Shown here: one piece after another, positions 43,090 through 51,853 of the stretch
Position numbering within the stretch: the first letter of the stretch is position 1
How the letters are laid out: each line of letters opens with the position of its first letter
Assembly (NCBI RefSeq): GCF_003885105.1
Contig: NZ_QWZQ01000013.1
Location: 1-64,000 of the forward strand
Direction of reading: 5' to 3'
Origin: Lactiplantibacillus garii
Lineage (GTDB): Bacteria; Bacillota; Bacilli; Lactobacillales; Lactobacillaceae
DNA: 64,000 nt
Made by a program: the position numbers and the translations under genes
Notes under the pieces: generated by a model
Databases searched by the model: none
Seen by the model: only the letters and a program-made list of their open reading frames with translations
What the model was told of the DNA's origin: nothing

Positions 43090-44192
43090 TCGGCCGGTGT
43101 TAGGTAGTGGTCGACCGGTAATTGATACTGCGCCCAGTCGTGTTGACCGGTCAAGACGTAGTTGGCTAATAATTTACCGATCATCGGTCCGGTGGTTAAC
43201 CCGGAGGACCCGAGGCCGCTCGCCACTAAGATGTGGGGGTTGTCGGGTAACGGGCCAAAGAACGGCGCAAAGTCACTGGTGTACGCGCGGGTCCCGACCT
43301 TGACCTGGGTGATCTGTTCTTTTTTGAGCCGGTCGTCCAACTTAACACCACTGGCAAACAGGTCGTCTTCCACTAACGATGACACTTGCAAATCGTACCC
43401 CTGGTCATTTTCATGGGTCGCCCCGACCACCAGTTTACTCCGGGTAAACGGAATAAAATCGCGTTCACCTTCGGGCATCAGTACCGGTACGTCGTCGCCC
43501 CAAGTTTCGGGGAGTTGCAATTCAATTAACTGGCCCTTTTGCGGCCGCACGTCGGCCACGATCTTCATTGGTAACAATAACGGTTTTAACCAGGCCCCGA
43601 CCGCTAAAATCAGGGTATCGTAGGCCTGCTCCCCGTTAACGGTCAGTAACTGACCCTGATCACCCAAGCGAACCTTGCCCTTGTGACGAACTAAGTTGCG
43701 TTTTTCCGCGTACTTTAAAAGGTTATGGGCAAACTTGTCCCCGTCGACGCGGGCGCCCCCACTGACGAAAACGCCCGGTTGGGGCGCCGTTAACAGGGGA
43801 ATCTTAGCCTGGACCTGTGCCGCCGTCAACTTTTCAACGGTTCCCATTTGCGGGGCCGTTTTTTTGCGTTCCACGGCCAGCTGGTACAGGGCCTCTAAAG
43901 CGGCCGGGTCTTCACGGGTGACGACCGTTCCGGACTGCTGGTAAACCGAATAGCCCATCTGGGTATCCGCCACAATTTTGGGGTACAGGGCCGCCCCGGC
44001 CTTGGCTAATTGGTACCACCGCTTATTGCGCCGCTTTGACAGCCACGGCGAGATGATACCGGCCGCGTTCTTAGTGGCCTGGCCAATGCCTTCATCATAA
44101 ATGGTCACACTCAACGACGGATCAGCACTTAAGTAGTAAGCCGTTACGGCCCCTACAATTCCACTTCCAATGATCGTTACTTGTTTTTGCAT
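43086..44192 (-). CDS. FAD-dependent oxidoreductase (DAO family)
   Basis: A 368-residue protein with the dinucleotide-binding start VTIIGSGIVGAVTAYYLS, then AAGIISPW near residue 45, DTLILAVGAWLKPL near 190, RPQKGQLIEL, and a C-terminal GLGSSGLTTGPMIGKLLA. It matches glycine/D-amino-acid oxidase-like flavoproteins. The substrate is unknown. GGAGGCGTCGAT precedes the ATG. Single gene. Confidence 0.88.
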   Translation of the reverse strand: MQKQVTIIGSGIVGAVTAYYLSADPSLSVTIYDEGIGQATKNAAGIISPWLSKRRNKRWYQLAKAGAALYPKIVADTQMGYSVYQQSGTVVTREDPAALEALYQLAVERKKTAPQMGTVEKLTAAQVQAKIPLLTAPQPGVFVSGGARVDGDKFAHNLLKYAEKRNLVRHKGKVRLGDQGQLLTVNGEQAYDTLILAVGAWLKPLLLPMKIVADVRPQKGQLIELQLPETWGDDVPVLMPEGERDFIPFTRSKLVVGATHENDQGYDLQVSSLVEDDLFASGVKLDDRLKKEQITQVKVGTRAYTSDFAPFFGPLPDNPHILVASGLGSSGLTTGPMIGKLLANYVLTGQHDWAQYQLPVDHYLTPAD

Positions 44193-44321
44193 ATCGACGC
44201 CTCCAGAACCAATCTACCCTTATTTTAGCATACCCAACCCGCTGGTGGGCTGCCTAGCGGGGAACGTCGCCAATTTGTTGACCCGCACGACTGTTAAAAA
44301 CGCTCGCTAGTACCCGCCACC

Positions 44322-44357
44322 AAAAAACGCCAGCCTCCCCAACGGGAAGCTGACGTT
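44322..44357 (-). terminator. Terminator of the first GH25 gene
   Basis: On the minus strand AACGTCAGCTTCCC pairs with GGGAGGCTGGCGTT through G-U pairs around a short loop, followed by TTTTTG. Confidence 0.85.
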
Positions 44358-44374
44358 TAAACTAGAACTGCTTA

Positions 44375-46072
44375 CTATTTCACTTTATTAACAACGCTCA
44401 CTTTAGCGGTAACGTAGCCGCCGCCGTTGAGCTTGACCCGGTATAGGCGGCCCTTCTTGACCACCTTACCCTTGACCTTCTGGTTCTTGGTGAGCTTGCG
44501 GACTTTCCGTTTCAAACTGGCCGTGGTGTACACGTTTGCTTTGGAACGGACTTTAAAGGTGCCCTTGGTCCCCTTCTTCCAAAAGCCAACCATGTCCTGC
44601 GCGCGGACCCACTGTTTTAAGTGGCCGACGTAGACCAGTTTCCGGGAACGGCTGGTGACCTTCGACTTGACCTTCGTAATCTTGAAAGCCCTGCGTTTAG
44701 CATTAGCCGGGATGACCGCCCCGCCGTAGTACGTTTTGGCTTTCGCCGGAATGTAGGCGTACTCGCCCGCTTTATAACTACTAAAGACGTATTTAACGGC
44801 TTTAAAGCTGACGTAGCGAACCTTGGCGGACACGTAACCGCCCTTATCCAGTTTGATCCGGTAGTAATTACCGGAACGCACCACGTGACCGGTGACCGTT
44901 TTGCCCTTTAAGACTTTTTTACCGGTCTTTTGCGACTTCGACAACTTGGCGTTACGGTAAATATTTAAGTTAGTCTTGGCCTTAAACTTGCCCTTGCTGC
45001 CACTGCGCCAGAAACCGGTCACGTCCTGCGTCAAGACCCACTTGTTTAAGCCGGACAGGTACACGATCTGTTTGGAAGTTCCGGCCGTCACGGCCTTGAC
45101 TGCTTTAATAGTGTACGGCTTCTGACGTTTATCAACCGGAATCGCTTCACCGCCGTAGTAGTTGGTCGCCCGCTTTTTGAGGTAAGCGCGTTGACCAACC
45201 TTATACTTGCTATAGGCGTATTTGACTTTAGCCGTGGTTTTGGCGGGAGCCTTCGTAGTCGTTTGCGTCGTTGTTTTAGCTGGCGTCTTAACGGCGGTCG
45301 TCGTTGTGGCCGGTTTGGCCGTAGCGGTCGTCTTAGTCGTCGTTGCTTTTTTAGTCGTCGTCGCCTTTTTGGTGGTGGTGGCCTTTTTCTTCGTTGACTT
45401 ACCTAACCACCAGTTCAACGTATGGTACTTGGGTACCGTGGCCTTATCGTACAGGCTGTTATCCACGTGTTGGTTCAACGACGAGAGGTAGTAGTTACTC
45501 GAATACTGCCACAGTGAAAACGAGATCGTTGGCCGGTGCGAGTAGTTGGCGATCCACTGGGCGTCAAACGCCTGCCGTGCGGAGTTCGCGTAGGTCGTTG
45601 CAAATGATTGGTAAGAATAGAAAATTAAGTGTTTCTTAGTTAATTTCCGCATTTCTTGGTACCAGGCTTTAACGGCCGCGTTAGCCGCGGCACTGCCCAT
45701 CGACGTCGTTTCAAAGTCTAATACGTAAAAACGGGTCTTTTTATTCGCCCGCTGGTAAAAACGCTTAGCTTCCGCTTTGGCACCGGCAACGCTCTTAAAA
45801 GTTGCGAAATCGTACGAGCCAAACGGGACCCCGTACTTCACGTACAAACTTTCGTTATTTTTATGATGAATATCTTCATAATTGTAACCGTATTGCACCC
45901 GGTTGATCACAAACTTAACCTGCGACTTCATGCTGTGGACCTGGGTACTCGTCAAGTTCCCCTGCCACTCAGAAATATCGGGTACGGCCGCCTTAGCCTG
46001 CGTCGTCGCGCCCATCGTTAAACAAAAGCCCACGGTTGTTAATGCTAATCCCCATCCTTTTTTTAGTCCCAC
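44375..46072 (-). CDS. Secreted GH25 muramidase with two wall-binding modules
   Basis: A 565-residue secreted enzyme. The signal peptide ends near TQAKAA. The GH25 domain (about 30-215) starts VPDISEWQG and has the acidic pair in FYVLDFETT and FSLWQYSSNYY. A TTTKKA-type Thr/Lys/Pro linker follows (about 228-290). Two copies of an SH3-like, DUF5776-type module then follow (YKVGQRAYLKKRATNYYGG... and YKAGEYAYIPAKAKTYYGG...). It cleaves MurNAc-GlcNAc bonds. GTG 46072 follows AAAGGTGA. A WalR-type box lies 231 bp upstream. Paralogue at 49647-50963. Confidence 0.92.
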   Translation of the reverse strand: MGLKKGWGLALTTVGFCLTMGATTQAKAAVPDISEWQGNLTSTQVHSMKSQVKFVINRVQYGYNYEDIHHKNNESLYVKYGVPFGSYDFATFKSVAGAKAEAKRFYQRANKKTRFYVLDFETTSMGSAAANAAVKAWYQEMRKLTKKHLIFYSYQSFATTYANSARQAFDAQWIANYSHRPTISFSLWQYSSNYYLSSLNQHVDNSLYDKATVPKYHTLNWWLGKSTKKKATTTKKATTTKKATTTKTTATAKPATTTTAVKTPAKTTTQTTTKAPAKTTAKVKYAYSKYKVGQRAYLKKRATNYYGGEAIPVDKRQKPYTIKAVKAVTAGTSKQIVYLSGLNKWVLTQDVTGFWRSGSKGKFKAKTNLNIYRNAKLSKSQKTGKKVLKGKTVTGHVVRSGNYYRIKLDKGGYVSAKVRYVSFKAVKYVFSSYKAGEYAYIPAKAKTYYGGAVIPANAKRRAFKITKVKSKVTSRSRKLVYVGHLKQWVRAQDMVGFWKKGTKGTFKVRSKANVYTTASLKRKVRKLTKNQKVKGKVVKKGRLYRVKLNGGGYVTAKVSVVNKVK

Positions 46073-46558
46073 ATTCAATTCACCTTTCAAAGAAAAAATT
46101 TATAATTCCAAATTAAAATCCAACACGTTAGTTCCGTAAGCTTCAAAACTTTCCCCGCAAAACTAGCGGCTGACGCAGTGAAACTGCCAACCGTAACCGT
46201 TTAACTATGTAAATTTTTAAACACTCCCGTAATAACCAGTCAAAAACTAGCCCGTTGAACAATTCTTACTAATAACTTAACATAAATAAACTAATATTAG
46301 CAGTTACAAAAAGATTACAAAAAGTAACTTAATGCGGTGACTAGAAGCCTTCTTGGTTATAACAGCCGAGTTTAGGGGCCCATAACTCTCAATCATTTCC
46401 TAATAGGCGTGATTATTTTTAGGACGTGAACGGCTCACCAATTGTTTCGAATTAGGTGGCAAAATGATAAAATTTCAATTATCGTCACAATTTATGCATA
46501 ATTTAGTTCTAAACTTGAATTTAAGCACGACTATATTTTTTTAAAGGACTTACCGTTT
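46073..46558. other. AT-rich divergent regulatory region
   Basis: No gene was seen. It holds the promoters of the GH25 gene (minus) and the membrane-protein gene (plus) and the WalR-type box. I could not fix either promoter with confidence. Confidence 0.5.
46303..46319 (-). promoter_or_regulatory. WalR (YycF) box upstream of GH25 gene
   Basis: On the minus strand TGTAAT-CTTTT-TGTAAC fits the published WalR consensus TGTWAH-N5-TGTWAH at every position. Confidence 0.75.
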
Positions 46559-47647
46559 ATGTTAATTACTATTTGCATTCTTTTAGCCCTGCTACTAGCT
46601 GTCGGTCTTTGGCTTATTTACCGTAACCTGAAGCAACCGTACTTACAGCCAACTAAGGCGCTGCCCGTGCAAGACCAGCTGAAGCTGCAGCACCGCGCTC
46701 GCAAACACCTGACCCAGCAGTCACCCCGGTTACGGGCCCTGTTTAGCGTCACGCAAGCCGCTTGGATCGTGGGACTGGTGCTTATTTTGATCAGTGTCTA
46801 CGACCTTGAAGCCAAGTTATCATTGCTGATTTTTCCCACCGGGACGGCGATTACGAGCGTGATTTTGTTACTTTGTGGATTGGTCTTACTATTCGTCGTA
46901 CCGTTAACGTGGCCCACCCAAAGTTACGATTACTGGGTCCGCGCTAAAGCCGACCAGCTGGGCTTTAAACCGGCTCCCGTGGCCACTTTTAAACGTTACC
47001 GGCGGCAAGCCGTCTGGAGCGTGCTCGCCTTTGACCTGTTTATCCTGGTCGCCTGGATCAGTCGGGCCTTAGCAACCAGCACCGCGCCCGTTTTAGTGGT
47101 TGAATATCTAATTATCTGTGCCATCATTGCCATCCCGGTCGTGGCCCTGCTAACGCTGCTGATCCAGTTACCGTACCTTTATCAGTCCCGTTATTTAGAA
47201 TTAAAGTCCGGTCAAAGCGTTAAATTTGGAACCCTGCACTACCAAGCCAACCGGGCGTTACTCAAGCAACAGCCCGACCTCAAAAAACGGGTCGTGACGG
47301 TGGCCGTGGCCCGCTTGATTGCGTTCATATTTGCCATCATTGCTTTTTGGACCCTTTACGCTAACATCATTGCACCCAGTTTTGCGGTGGACACTTCCGC
47401 CGTCTTCCCGGCCGCCATTTACGCGCTGATCACCCTCGTGATTTTAGAGACCATCGGCGCGCTGTGGCCGACGAAGCTGTACGATTACTTACGCCTATTA
47501 AAAACTGACCAATTACCCTTTAAAGTCAGTGGTAGTGACCGTTTTGCCAAGTTTCATTACCACCTGTACTACTTCCACCTCTGTGCCGGCATCGTGTGGT
47601 TAACGATCTGGTTAGCCATCGTGGGGGCGTACTACTACTTCGGTTAA
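46559..47647 (+). CDS. Membrane protein with internal duplication
   Basis: A 362-residue protein with about seven hydrophobic segments. Two halves share a pattern: WPTQSYDYWVRAKADQLGFK near residue 120 and WPTKLYDYLRLLKTDQLPFK near 310, each preceded by three helices. The N-terminal helix is separate. Family not recognised. AAAGGA lies ten bases before the ATG. It sits between cell-wall hydrolase genes and shares their divergent upstream region. Confidence 0.7.
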   Translation: MLITICILLALLLAVGLWLIYRNLKQPYLQPTKALPVQDQLKLQHRARKHLTQQSPRLRALFSVTQAAWIVGLVLILISVYDLEAKLSLLIFPTGTAITSVILLLCGLVLLFVVPLTWPTQSYDYWVRAKADQLGFKPAPVATFKRYRRQAVWSVLAFDLFILVAWISRALATSTAPVLVVEYLIICAIIAIPVVALLTLLIQLPYLYQSRYLELKSGQSVKFGTLHYQANRALLKQQPDLKKRVVTVAVARLIAFIFAIIAFWTLYANIIAPSFAVDTSAVFPAAIYALITLVILETIGALWPTKLYDYLRLLKTDQLPFKVSGSDRFAKFHYHLYYFHLCAGIVWLTIWLAIVGAYYYFG

Positions 47648-47658
47648 CAAAAGCTATT

Positions 47659-47708
47659 AAAAAATAGACGGTTCCCCAGAAAATCATTCGGGAAATCGTC
47701 TATTTTTT
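47659..47708. terminator. Bidirectional terminator
   Basis: AAAAATAGACG(G)TTCCC pairs with GGGAA(A)TCGTCTATTTTT around a 13-base loop. Confidence 0.9.
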
Positions 47709-47726
47709 GATATGTACTCACCAAGC

Positions 47727-48269
47727 CTAAGCCACTTCAACCGGGGTATTAGGACGCACGTTTTCATAGAACCACTTGGCATCCGCCACCGTTAACCGAA
47801 TACATCCATGGGAGTTTGGAATCTGGCCCAACTGTTCGGCTTCGTTAACGACGTAGTGACCGTTAACGTCCATTGGAACCGAATGAAATAAAAATTCACC
47901 GTAATTTTTAAACGAAACCCAGTAGTTGGCTCCTTCCTTAGAAACCGGATTATAAAAATGTAACCCCCACTCCGGCAGAATGACGAACAGCCCGGTCGGT
48001 GTGTCCGCCCCGGAGCGGCCGGTTGAAGCTAACATCGTCTAAAGCGTTTGGTCACCATCCACCAAATAAACCCGCTGCCGGGCCAACGCAACCTTAACTT
48101 GGAGGTACGGGTGCCGGGGGATTTCGGGATAGGCGTGCCGCATTGATGGGTGTCGTCGCCCCCGCCGCTTAACCGCGGACTGTTGAACCGGCCGAGCCGG
48201 TTCACGTAACCTTGCCCGGAGTATGACGTTATACCATCCCACCAGTAGAACCCCAACGCAGCCAACCAT
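47727..48269 (-). pseudogene. L,D-transpeptidase (YkuD) gene interrupted by an amber codon
   Basis: The frame from ATG 48269 encodes a membrane-anchored N-terminus and the start of a YkuD domain (HPYLQVKVALARQRVYLVDG). TAG at 48041-48039 then interrupts it. The same frame continues with TMLASTGRSGADTPTG and reaches the active-site motif SHGCIRL near the C-terminus. Relatives usually have Tyr at the interrupted position, so one base change (TAY to TAG) explains it. The N-terminus also shows competing open frames between 48029 and 48300, so a second lesion is possible. Restart at ATG 48035 would lack the anchor. Confidence 0.8.
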
Positions 48270-48544
48270 GGTTAACCCTTAATTAGGACCACTTTCATCA
48301 TTTATCTTCCCTCGGGTGGACTTAAATGCCCTTTGTTTTTGTAATTTGCTTTTTAAAGTAACACCCGGTCGAACTAGTCACAAGGGAATATTTACATATT
48401 AATTTATTCATATTGAACGGTTCCTGGCGAGTAAACATTTATTTTGCTTCAGCGGTGACGTGTTTAAGTGATTACCACGCGATTAATTCTAAGTCGTTGC
48501 AAAACTTAAAGCCCACCGTACTTCGGACTCACCACCGATCCGCC

Positions 48545-49510
48545 TTAAAAATCTTGAAACGTGATGGTCCGCTGTTCAGCGTCAATTTGAACGTGGCTTC
48601 CCAGCGGTGTGCTGATCATTGGCACCGTGTGACAACTATCATAGTCGTAAATAATTGGTAACGGTTGCCCGTTCAACACTTCTAATAAAATATCAACGGG
48701 CCGCCGGTGAGTCCCGGCATCGTCAAACAGCGCGTGTTTGCCCAAAATCACACCGGCAACTCGCTGAAAAACGCCCGCCAGTTGTAACATCACAAAGTTT
48801 TTCTCCAAGGTTGCGGCGTCCTTTTCGGCGTCCTCGATAAATAACAGGTCACCGGCTTGCAGCTCAGGGTAGTATTGCGATTTGAACAACCCGTACATCG
48901 TATTGAGATTCCCACCCATTAAACGACCACTCAAAACGGGTTGCTGGGTGTAGTGCCAAGCGTTGGGCCGTAATTTTTTAGGATGCTCAAACTGCTCCCA
49001 GTTGCACGCTTCATCCGTCCATTTTTCCGGTGCCGACACGGTCACGGTTGCGTGCGACGCCGCGCTGACAATCGTGAGAAAGTTTTCCCAGGTCGGTTCC
49101 ACCAGCGGCGACCACTCCCCCAGTGAAGCCACTAAGGCCGGGCCGTAAATCACCCGGCAAGCCGGGGCCTGCGTTTGAACTGCCAACAATAACGCGGTCA
49201 CATCCGAATAACCCACCACCGTTTTGGGGTGGCGGTTCAGGTACTCGTAATCTAAATACGGTAAAACGGCGTTCGTATTATTGCCACCAATGGTTGCCAT
49301 TAAGACGTCCAGCCGGTCGTCATGGATCAGCGCGTTAATTTCGGCGGCCCGTGCTTGAATAGTCCCCGCGCGGTAACCATCCCGCCGTCCCGTTAAGGCC
49401 CCACAAACTAGTTGGACGTGATGAGCCGCTAGAAAGGCCCGCGCCCGGGCAAACCGGTGCGGCGACAACGCCGTAATTGGCGTCGAACTGGAAAAACAGC
49501 CAATAATCAT
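48545..49510 (-). CDS. S66-family LD-carboxypeptidase (MccF/LdcA-like)
   Basis: A 321-residue serine peptidase. The nucleophile Ser is in VVGYSDVTALLLA near residue 103, Glu in DLLFIEDAEKDAATLE near 225, and His in DYDSCHTVPM near 295: the S66 triad. MccF-like members cleave microcin C-type or muropeptide substrates; LdcA members trim tetrapeptides to tripeptides during wall recycling. The sequence alone does not decide. GGTGGATTT precedes the ATG. It is placed between two GH25 genes. Confidence 0.88.
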   Translation of the reverse strand: MIIGCFSSSTPITALSPHRFARARAFLAAHHVQLVCGALTGRRDGYRAGTIQARAAEINALIHDDRLDVLMATIGGNNTNAVLPYLDYEYLNRHPKTVVGYSDVTALLLAVQTQAPACRVIYGPALVASLGEWSPLVEPTWENFLTIVSAASHATVTVSAPEKWTDEACNWEQFEHPKKLRPNAWHYTQQPVLSGRLMGGNLNTMYGLFKSQYYPELQAGDLLFIEDAEKDAATLEKNFVMLQLAGVFQRVAGVILGKHALFDDAGTHRRPVDILLEVLNGQPLPIIYDYDSCHTVPMISTPLGSHVQIDAEQRTITFQDF

Positions 49511-49606
49511 AAATCCACCACTTTCTCATCGTTTTGTTATTTAGCATACCGCTAACCACTGCAAAAGACAAAGCTCAGTGGGACTAGTGCAGCATCCGCT
49601 AATTAT

Positions 49607-49639
49607 AAAAAAATGGTTCCCATTAACTGGCAACCATTT
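49607..49639 (-). terminator. Terminator of the second GH25 gene
   Basis: On the minus strand GAAATGGTT pairs with AACCATTT, followed by T7. Confidence 0.85.
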
Positions 49640-49646
49640 CAAAAAC

Positions 49647-50963
49647 TTATTTAGTTTTGACGTAATTCTTATTCGCCGTAAAGAAGTTCCCCTTATTCGT
49701 CATGTAGTAACGGGATCCGGTCGAACGCTTGTAGACGGCGACCGTTTTAATGGCCTTGCCCTTTTTATGCATCACAACCCGGTCGGCCTTTTTGAAGGAA
49801 CCGTTTTTGTAAGTGTAAACGTTCTTCTTAGCCACGACTTTTTTACTGCTTGGTACCGATTCGTAGTAGGCGTGGTCGGTCTTAGAAACCTTCCCCGTCA
49901 CGTAACCGCCGGCAAACTTGATCCGGTAGTAGTTGCCGTGTTTAACCAGCTTGCCTTTGTAAGTCCCGCCCTTAGGCAAAATGGTGCCGGTCGGGTTCTT
50001 TAAGTTGATGTCACTGTAAAGTTTAGCCTTACCGCGTAAAGTGTAACTACCGTGTTGACCGACCCAGTAGCCCGTCACATCCTGTGAACGTACCCACTGG
50101 TTTAACCCTTTGAGGTACACGAGCTGCTTGGATGAACCGGTTGTGACCGACTTAACGGCGCTAATCTTGTAATACTTTTGTTTCGCACTACTTGGAATGC
50201 TAGCACCCGAATAGTAAGTCGTCGCCGCCTTGTGTAGGTAAACGTGCTGATTCTTTTTATACTTGCTATAAGCATAACTAGTCGTTTGGTTCAGCCACCA
50301 ACTGAGCGGGTGGTACGTGGTGACCGAGGCACTGTCAAACAAGTTATTATCCACGTACTGGTTTAGCGCGGACAAGTAGTAGTTGCTGGAGTACTGCCAG
50401 AGTGAAAACGAAATGGTCGGTTTTGACGAGTAGTTCGCGATCCACTGGGCGTCAAAACTTTGCCGCGCCGTGTTGGCGTAAGTCGTCGCAAACGACTGGT
50501 ACGAATAAAAAATCAGGTGCTTACTCGTTAACTTCCGCATCTCCGTGTACCAAGCCTTGACCGCCGCGTTGGCCGCCGAACTACTCATCCCGGTGGTTTC
50601 AAAGTCTAAAACGTAAAACTTGGTATTTTTATTGGCCCGGTTATAGAAATCCTTGGCTTCCTGAACGGCACCACTCGTGGACGTAAAGGTTGCAAAATCG
50701 TACGAGCCAAACGGCACCCCGTACTTCACGTATAAGTTTTCGTTACTAACGTGGTGAATATCCTCGTATCCACTGCCGTATTGAACCCGGTTGATCACAA
50801 AATCCGTTTGACTCTTCAAACTTTGAACCTGGGTACTCGTTAACGCCCCCTGCCATTCCGAAATATCCGGTACCGCCGCCTGTGCGTGCGTCGCCGTCAC
50901 TAATCCTACGAAACTTCCAACGACCATTAGGACTAACCGCCACTTTTTATGCAATTTCACCAT
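49647..50963 (-). CDS. Secreted GH25 muramidase, paralogue
   Basis: A 438-residue secreted enzyme, closely similar to the product of 44375-46072 across the GH25 domain (AVPDISEWQG..., FYVLDFETT, SLWQYSSNYYLSALNQYVDN). It lacks the Thr/Lys linker. One SH3-like module (YKKNQHVYLHKAATTYYSG) is followed by a different C-terminal repeat ending TNKGNFFTANKNYVKTK, typical of lactobacillar wall-binding domains. ATG 50963 or 50966 follows GGGAAGG. A WalR-type box and promoter lie at 51020-51079. Confidence 0.92.
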   Translation of the reverse strand: MVKLHKKWRLVLMVVGSFVGLVTATHAQAAVPDISEWQGALTSTQVQSLKSQTDFVINRVQYGSGYEDIHHVSNENLYVKYGVPFGSYDFATFTSTSGAVQEAKDFYNRANKNTKFYVLDFETTGMSSSAANAAVKAWYTEMRKLTSKHLIFYSYQSFATTYANTARQSFDAQWIANYSSKPTISFSLWQYSSNYYLSALNQYVDNNLFDSASVTTYHPLSWWLNQTTSYAYSKYKKNQHVYLHKAATTYYSGASIPSSAKQKYYKISAVKSVTTGSSKQLVYLKGLNQWVRSQDVTGYWVGQHGSYTLRGKAKLYSDINLKNPTGTILPKGGTYKGKLVKHGNYYRIKFAGGYVTGKVSKTDHAYYESVPSSKKVVAKKNVYTYKNGSFKKADRVVMHKKGKAIKTVAVYKRSTGSRYYMTNKGNFFTANKNYVKTK

Positions 50964-51019
50964 CATTCGCCTTCCCATAAAACATTTTATATGTAAAATA
51001 ATATCTACCATTAATATTA

Positions 51020-51079
51020 ACGATAAAATGGCCGGAAAGGTTCTCAAACTGATGTCATTCGCTTTACAATTTCTTTACA
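51020..51079 (-). promoter_or_regulatory. WalR box and promoter of second GH25 gene
   Basis: On the minus strand TGTAAA-GAAAT-TGTAAA (51079-51063) fits TGTWAH-N5-TGTWAH fully. Fourteen bases downstream is a possible promoter, TTGAGA (51048-51043), 17-bp spacer and TATCGT (51025-51020). Confidence 0.72.
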
Positions 51080-51098
51080 TTGGTCTGGTTAAAGCGTT

Positions 51099-51130
51099 AA
51101 AAAAACGCGGCCCTAGTAAGTCGGGCCGCG
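51099..51130 (-). terminator. Rho-independent terminator after small gene at 51189
   Basis: CGCGGCCC pairs with GGGCCGCG, followed on the minus strand by T7. Confidence 0.88.
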
Positions 51131-51188
51131 CATTTGGCGTTTGTTACAATCAATTAAAACGATTATGTAAATTATCAATCAGTAGTCA

Positions 51189-51368
51189 TTAATGGGCCGC
51201 AGAATGCGTTGGCGTCCCGTTCAGTGACCGTACCCGGGCCACGTTTTGCTGGGGCGTTAAAACGTTCATCCCCGGCACAAACCGGTTAAGCCCGTACGTA
51301 AACGTCGTCTGAGCCGTCACGTTACCTTCAATGGCCGCTTCAATGCGTTGGTCATGCCAATCTTCCAT
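51189..51368 (-). CDS. 59-residue small protein, translationally coupled to a GNAT gene
   Basis: ATG 51368 begins 2 bp after the GNAT stop codon, and GGAGG lies seven bases upstream inside the GNAT end. The protein starts MEDWHDQRIEAAIEGNVTAQ and continues with TFTYGLNRFVPGMNVLTPQQ. It ends with TAA at 51191-51189 and a terminator follows. No signal peptide or membrane helix. Function unknown; the coupling and terminator support a real gene. Confidence 0.7.
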   Translation of the reverse strand: MEDWHDQRIEAAIEGNVTAQTTFTYGLNRFVPGMNVLTPQQNVARVRSLNGTPTHSAAH

Positions 51369-51370
51369 CG

Positions 51371-51853
51371 TTATCCCTCCCCACTACGAAATTTTTCCAG
51401 CCGGTACAGGCCTTCCTCATCGGGAAACGGTCCACCGGCCTTCACGTGATACCCCATTCGCCGGTAAAAGTTGACCGCCGTAATTGACGCTGGGATCTCA
51501 ATGCGGTGGGCCCGTTTAAAGTACGGGTCCGCCTCTAACGTGTTAATGATCAACCGGCCGCATCCCCGCCCCTGAAACTGGGGGTCCACAAAAATCGTGA
51601 ACAGGCTGCTCTCATCTTGACGTCCCCAGTAAGGTCCGATGGCGCCGGTCGCAATAATCGTTGGACCCGCGCATATGACGTAAAAATGGGTCGCGGCCGC
51701 CCGTTCGCAAAACCAGGCGGGGGTCATTCGCTGAACAAGCTTATTTAAGTACGCTGCGGAGTAGTCGGCTGCGTTGCTGCTCCGCAACGTTTTAGCGACC
51801 AGGTGGGTTACTGCGTTAGCATCTTGGTCTTGAAATTTACGTACCGTTAACAT
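51371..51853 (-). CDS. GNAT-family N-acetyltransferase
   Basis: A 160-residue protein with IFVDPQFQGRGCGRLIINTL near residue 87 (acetyl-CoA loop) and AVNFYRRMGYHV near 128. The substrate is unknown. The ATG directly follows the TAA of the S66 remnant, and AAGGTGG lies seven bases upstream. Second gene of a three-gene unit. Confidence 0.87.
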   Translation of the reverse strand: MLTVRKFQDQDANAVTHLVAKTLRSSNAADYSAAYLNKLVQRMTPAWFCERAAATHFYVICAGPTIIATGAIGPYWGRQDESSLFTIFVDPQFQGRGCGRLIINTLEADPYFKRAHRIEIPASITAVNFYRRMGYHVKAGGPFPDEEGLYRLEKFRSGEG

